8,809 bases of DNA. Origin: Gammaproteobacteria bacterium (lineage in GTDB: Bacteria; Pseudomonadota; Gammaproteobacteria; GRL18). Numbering within the stretch: position 1 is the first letter of the stretch; the number at the start of each line of letters is the position of its first letter. Where the stretch lies: NCBI GenBank assembly GCA_027076245.1, contig JALTKC010000581.1, positions 1-8,809 on the forward strand, given 5' to 3'. A program made the translations under genes and the position numbers. Positions 6,113 to 8,809 of the stretch are shown piece by piece. Below the pieces are notes generated by a model. That model was not told where the DNA came from. It saw nothing but the letters and a program-made list of their open reading frames with translations, and made no database searches.

Positions 6113-6913
6113 CTAACTTAATTTATTGTTCGAAAGCCATTTAAGCACTGCATCAAACAGTGCTTTATCGGATGCTTTTTCTGCTATTAATATATCATCC
6201 CTAAAGCCGGCATCACGAGCGGCACGGGACATTTTTTCTGTGACCACTACCAACGGAATCTGCCATAATTTCTGTAACTGCGCTTTATCCAGATGCTGTT
6301 TGCACAGGGTCAGTAAATTGCCCAGAGCTTCATTACTGGTCAGGGTGATAATATCCACCTGCTGCGACCATATTTGGCTAAATTCAGTATCTGAATAGTC
6401 TGGCAGTACACGCTGGTAAACTTCGGCATAAATAACCTCAGCACCCCGGTGCCGCAGTTCATCGGCCAGCAGTTCCCGACCGCCATTGCCGCGAAATATA
6501 ATCACTTTTTTCTGTTTTACCTTATCCTGCTGCAGTTCGCTATGGGCAAGCAGGGTTTCACTATTATACTGCCCCTGAGGCACAATATCTGCTTTTCGGC
6601 CGCTGAGCACCAGCAACTTACGGGCACTGGCCTGCCCAATGGTAACCAGTTTAAGTTTATCAGGTATTTTTCCCCGGGCAAGAATGGCCTGCAGACCAAA
6701 CCGTACCGCATTGGGGCTGATAAACACGGCAAAATCGTAGCTGTCCAGTTTTTTAATTAATGCCTGCAATGAATGGTTCAGCGGCACAATTTCAATCACC
6801 GGCAGCCGCAACGGCCGGCCGCCGTGTTGAGTTATCATATCACAAAGTGTCTGTGCCTGATGTGCCGGCCTGCTGACCAGAACCTTAATTCCGGCTAAAG
6901 AATTATCTGCCAT
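6113..6913 (-). CDS. hemD: Uroporphyrinogen-III synthase HemD
   Basis: HemD converts hydroxymethylbilane to uroporphyrinogen III with inversion of ring D, in the cytoplasm, feeding haem, sirohaem and cobalamin routes. The 266-residue protein shows the two-domain hallmarks: VLVSRP at 11-16, LPVIEI near 37-42, ISPNAV near 65-70, the TIGQASARKLL stretch near 91-101, YNSETLL, FRGNGGRELL, YAEVYQR, and LTSNEAL followed by VTEKMSRAARDAG. It has about eight extra N-terminal residues before the first strand, and its length is normal for the family. ATG 6913 is the only usable start, because an in-frame TAA lies two codons upstream. Yet no good Shine-Dalgarno is at normal distance: AGGAAGG is about 17 bases away and better serves a short overlapping leader ORF. 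It heads the hemD-hemX-hemY group here, without hemC upstream. Confidence 0.94.
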   Translation of the reverse strand: MADNSLAGIKVLVSRPAHQAQTLCDMITQHGGRPLRLPVIEIVPLNHSLQALIKKLDSYDFAVFISPNAVRFGLQAILARGKIPDKLKLVTIGQASARKLLVLSGRKADIVPQGQYNSETLLAHSELQQDKVKQKKVIIFRGNGGRELLADELRHRGAEVIYAEVYQRVLPDYSDTEFSQIWSQQVDIITLTSNEALGNLLTLCKQHLDKAQLQKLWQIPLVVVTEKMSRAARDAGFRDDILIAEKASDKALFDAVLKWLSNNKLS

Positions 6914-6926
6914 GTTTTATTATCAT
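6903..6926 (-). CDS. Possible seven-codon leader ORF overlapping the hemD start
   Basis: ATG at 6926 opens a frame reading MIIKHGR and stopping at TAA (6903-6905), so the hemD ATG at 6913 lies inside it in another frame. AGGAAGG at 6931-6937 is well placed for this ATG and too far for hemD. It could deliver ribosomes to hemD by reinitiation. It is very short and may be chance. Confidence 0.3.
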   Translation of the reverse strand: MIIKHGR

Positions 6927-6976
6927 AAATCCTTCCTACTGAAGTATTTAAATACCTGTCTGTCATTAAGAAACTT

Positions 6977-6985
6977 ATTGTAGCA
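6977..6985 (-). promoter_or_regulatory. Candidate extended -10 promoter of hemD
   Basis: The minus strand reads TGCTACAAT, an extended -10 element (TGn plus TACAAT, one mismatch to TATAAT). The predicted start near 6970 gives a leader of about 57 bases to the hemD ATG. No convincing -35 hexamer is present, as is usual for extended -10 promoters. Confidence 0.4.
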
Positions 6986-7024
6986 AATGGCCGGTAAATT
7001 CTCCTATTTTAATCACTTTCCGGC

Positions 7025-7030
7025 TATACT
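7025..7030 (+). promoter_or_regulatory. Candidate -10 box of the thioredoxin-like gene
   Basis: TATACT (one mismatch to consensus) ends six bases before the ATG at 7037, so transcription would start at or next to the start codon. The -35 region is poor. This predicts a leaderless or nearly leaderless message. Confidence 0.4.
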
Positions 7031-7036
7031 TGAATC

Positions 7037-7561
7037 ATGAAAGCATTTGATTATAAACACTATCTGCCCATACAGGCACTCTGTTTCCTGCTGCTTCTGT
7101 TTGTCTTTGGGAATAACAATACCGCTCAGGCAGACAACAGCAGGCCGGAACTACTTTCCATCAGCGATGTCAGACAGGAAGCTAAACTGTCTGAACAACA
7201 GCGGCTGCCCATTTTAATTATGTTTGGTACTGAAGACTGTCCTTTCTGCCACCTGTTAAAAGAAGACTTCCTGATCCCTATGATTATTTCAGGTGATTAT
7301 ACTGACAAGGTGATTCTGCGTCAGTTTTATGTTAGTGACGGCAAGGATATAATTGACTTTTCTGGCCGGCGGATCAGTGCCGAAGCCTTTGCTCAAAGGT
7401 ATAAGGTACGACTGTTTCCCACCACCGTACTGGTGGATCACAGGGGACAGCCACTGGTTAATAATATTGTGGGTGTTACCACCCCTTCTTTGTTTGGCGG
7501 AACACTGGATGATGCCATTGATGAGGCACTGGCGGTACTCAGAGGAGCCAGGCCGAAGTAG
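7037..7561 (+). CDS. Secreted thioredoxin-fold protein with CPFC active site (SoxW-like)
   Basis: The 174-residue product starts with a hydrophobic signal segment (about 10-25) and a probable cleavage site after TAQA at 29-32, placing it in the periplasm. The remainder is a thioredoxin fold: strand LPILIMFG at 57-64, active-site CPFC at 68-71 inside GTEDCPFCHLLKEDF, and the cis-proline loop FPTTVLVD with P128. It would reduce, oxidise or isomerise protein disulfides. SoxW-type or DsbC-like thioredoxins are the nearest classes I recall, but the partner is not visible. The only start is ATG 7037, because TGA lies two codons upstream; no Shine-Dalgarno motif precedes it. It is divergent from hemD and convergent with algR, with three bases between the two stops. 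It sits where hemC is usually found. Confidence 0.88.
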   Translation: MKAFDYKHYLPIQALCFLLLLFVFGNNNTAQADNSRPELLSISDVRQEAKLSEQQRLPILIMFGTEDCPFCHLLKEDFLIPMIISGDYTDKVILRQFYVSDGKDIIDFSGRRISAEAFAQRYKVRLFPTTVLVDHRGQPLVNNIVGVTTPSLFGGTLDDAIDEALAVLRGARPK

Positions 7562-7564
7562 CAG

Positions 7565-8311
7565 TTATTGACCTTTAATCAGTTTACGGACAGCGGACTG
7601 ATGCCGGCGGCTGACTTCCAGACCCTCATCCAGTTGTAAGAGTGTTAACAGAGTTCGGCCATCGGGCTGTTTATGCAGGCCTTCAATACGGTTTTTGCAC
7701 ACCAGTGCATTACGGTGAATGCGGATAAACTGATCAGCAAATTCCTCTTCCAGTGACTTTAGGGTATCTTCAATAATAGTTTCCACCACCTGCCCGTCTT
7801 TAAGATATTTAACGGTAATGTATTTATGATCCGCCAGAAAGCAAAGGATATCCGCTACAGGTATTAACAACAGAGAACCAGCCACCTGGGCGCTGATGTG
7901 AGTACGCAGCGGCACTTCCCGGTTTTGCTGACCAATATATTCCAGTTGCAGTTTGTTCAGACGGGCACCTTTTTCCAGAGCCTGCTGCAGTTTGTCCTTA
8001 CGGATCGGCTTAAGCAGGTAGTCCACAGCCTGGGCTTCAAAGGCCTGCAGAGCATATTCATCATAAGCGGTGGTAAAAATAATGGCCGGAGGATTGTCCA
8101 TGGTCATTAAATGCTGAGCCGCTTCCAGCCCGCTCATGCCCGGCATACGGATGTCCATCAGTACCACATCCGGTTCGTACTGGTTTACCGTTTCTACTGC
8201 CTGCAGGCCGTTCTGTGCTTCTGATAATTCAAACTTTTTATCAATTTCCTGACAGAGCATTGTTAAACGTTCTCTGGCCAGCGGTTCATCATCCACAATT
8301 AAAATTTTCAT
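7565..8311 (-). CDS. algR: LytTR-family response regulator, AlgR type
   Basis: The 248-residue protein has a receiver domain (about 1-120) with acidic pair D7/D8, phosphoacceptor D53 (in VVLMDIRMPGMSG), T80/T81 and K101 (in LLKPI). A C-terminal LytTR DNA-binding domain spans about 140-245 and includes the IPVADILCFLADHKYITVKY strand region and FIRIHRNALV. This is the AlgR layout. In Pseudomonas, AlgR controls alginate, type IV pilus and virulence genes; the targets here are unknown. ATG overlaps the kinase stop as ATGA, and AGGA sits six bases upstream, so the pair is probably co-translated. Its 3' end nearly abuts the convergent thioredoxin gene, leaving no room for an own terminator. The symbol rests on domain layout plus nearness to hem genes. 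Confidence 0.9.
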   Translation of the reverse strand: MKILIVDDEPLARERLTMLCQEIDKKFELSEAQNGLQAVETVNQYEPDVVLMDIRMPGMSGLEAAQHLMTMDNPPAIIFTTAYDEYALQAFEAQAVDYLLKPIRKDKLQQALEKGARLNKLQLEYIGQQNREVPLRTHISAQVAGSLLLIPVADILCFLADHKYITVKYLKDGQVVETIIEDTLKSLEEEFADQFIRIHRNALVCKNRIEGLHKQPDGRTLLTLLQLDEGLEVSRRHQSAVRKLIKGQ

Positions 8312-8809
8312 TTGACGTCCTTTTTGTCATTTTTAATGTAAGGGATGGTCAGTTTGACATAATAAATATCATCTTCCTCATGGCAGGCCAGCCGTGCCTG
8401 GCCGTCATAATGGGTGATTAGACGCTCACGAATATTATCCAGAGCCATCTTATTACCCTGGCGATGCACCAGATTCTGACTATTGGTATTCTGCACCGTC
8501 AGTACCAGCTGCCGGTTTCTGAACTGGCCGATGACCTTTATCTCTCCGCCGTTTATTTCCGGCTCAATCCCATGAAATATGGCATTTTCCAGTAAAGGCT
8601 GTAATAACAGGGCCGGAACCATAGCATCTGAGGGAACACTTTTAACCTGCCAGCTGATATGCAGACGCTCACCCAGACGCTGTTTTTCAATTTCAATATA
8701 ACGCTGACATAAGTCCAGCTCTCTGGACCAGGGGATCATTTCATGGTCGGATTTAAATAACATGCGGAATAAATCCGCCAGATCTTCGGTAATACGCTCC
8801 GCTGTTTCA
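8308..8809 (-). CDS. algZ: AlgZ/LytS-type sensor histidine kinase, C-terminal part (cut by window edge)
   Basis: The frame runs through the window edge; the ATG at 8763 is internal, because residues ETAERITEDLADLF upstream continue the same domain. The visible 166 residues cover the end of the His_kinase dimerisation helices and the ATPase domain: ELDLCQRYIEIEKQRLGERL, the N-box PLLENAIFHGI with GGEIKV after it, then GNKMALDNIRERL and a closing YYVKLTIPY. The catalytic histidine and any membrane sensor part lie beyond the edge. The canonical DxGxG G1 box of GHKL ATPases is replaced by a QNTNSQN stretch, as in Pseudomonas AlgZ/FimS, where catalytic motifs are also degenerate. Its stop overlaps the algR start. 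Symbol by pairing with AlgR and family resemblance. Confidence 0.85.
   Translation of the reverse strand, partial: ETAERITEDLADLFRMLFKSDHEMIPWSRELDLCQRYIEIEKQRLGERLHISWQVKSVPSDAMVPALLLQPLLENAIFHGIEPEINGGEIKVIGQFRNRQLVLTVQNTNSQNLVHRQGNKMALDNIRERLITHYDGQARLACHEEDDIYYVKLTIPYIKNDKKDVK

Overview
The window reads as a chromosomal segment of a non-enteric gammaproteobacterium. Its right-hand two thirds carry a sensor kinase/regulator pair (algZ-algR type) next to hemD-hemX-hemY, an order known from Pseudomonas and related gammaproteobacteria. A protein with a PEP-CTERM tail implies an exosortase and points to an environmental, exopolysaccharide-making relative rather than an enteric. Species cannot be named from the sequence.

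Layout from left to right. (1) Bases 1-593, minus: the N-terminal 197 codons of a DUF5610-type protein, cut by the window edge. (2) Bases 826-1833, plus: a ferredoxin-reductase fusion (2Fe-2S, FAD and NAD(P) domains), followed by a probable terminator. (3) Bases 2083-3398: two unrelated minus-strand accessory genes with AT-rich surroundings. One is a secreted C-type-lectin-like protein with a PEP-CTERM anchor, preceded by a sigma-54-like -24/-12 element. The other is a small two-TM protein resembling the DUF4231/SLATT group. (4) Bases 3610-6913, minus: hemD, then hemX, then hemY. hemX and hemY overlap by 4 bases. A strong REP-like hairpin lies between hemD and hemX. (5) Bases 7037-7561, plus: a secreted thioredoxin-fold protein with a CPFC active site. 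(6) Bases 7565-8809, minus: an AlgR-type LytTR response regulator and the C-terminal part of its AlgZ/LytS-type kinase, also overlapping by 4 bases.

How the genes relate. HemD closes hydroxymethylbilane to uroporphyrinogen III in tetrapyrrole synthesis. HemX and HemY are membrane-anchored companions of unsettled function. The kinase/regulator pair would control envelope or motility genes by analogy with Pseudomonas. hemC, which usually sits between algR and hemD, is absent, and its place is taken by the oppositely oriented thioredoxin gene. No gene-free stretch exceeds 300 bases; the longest is 1834-2082. I saw no tRNA, rRNA, CRISPR array, insertion sequence or complete mobile element. I found no clear multi-gene novel system. 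The best leads are the orphan SLATT-like gene, the sigma-54-like control of the PEP-CTERM lectin, and the rearranged hem locus.
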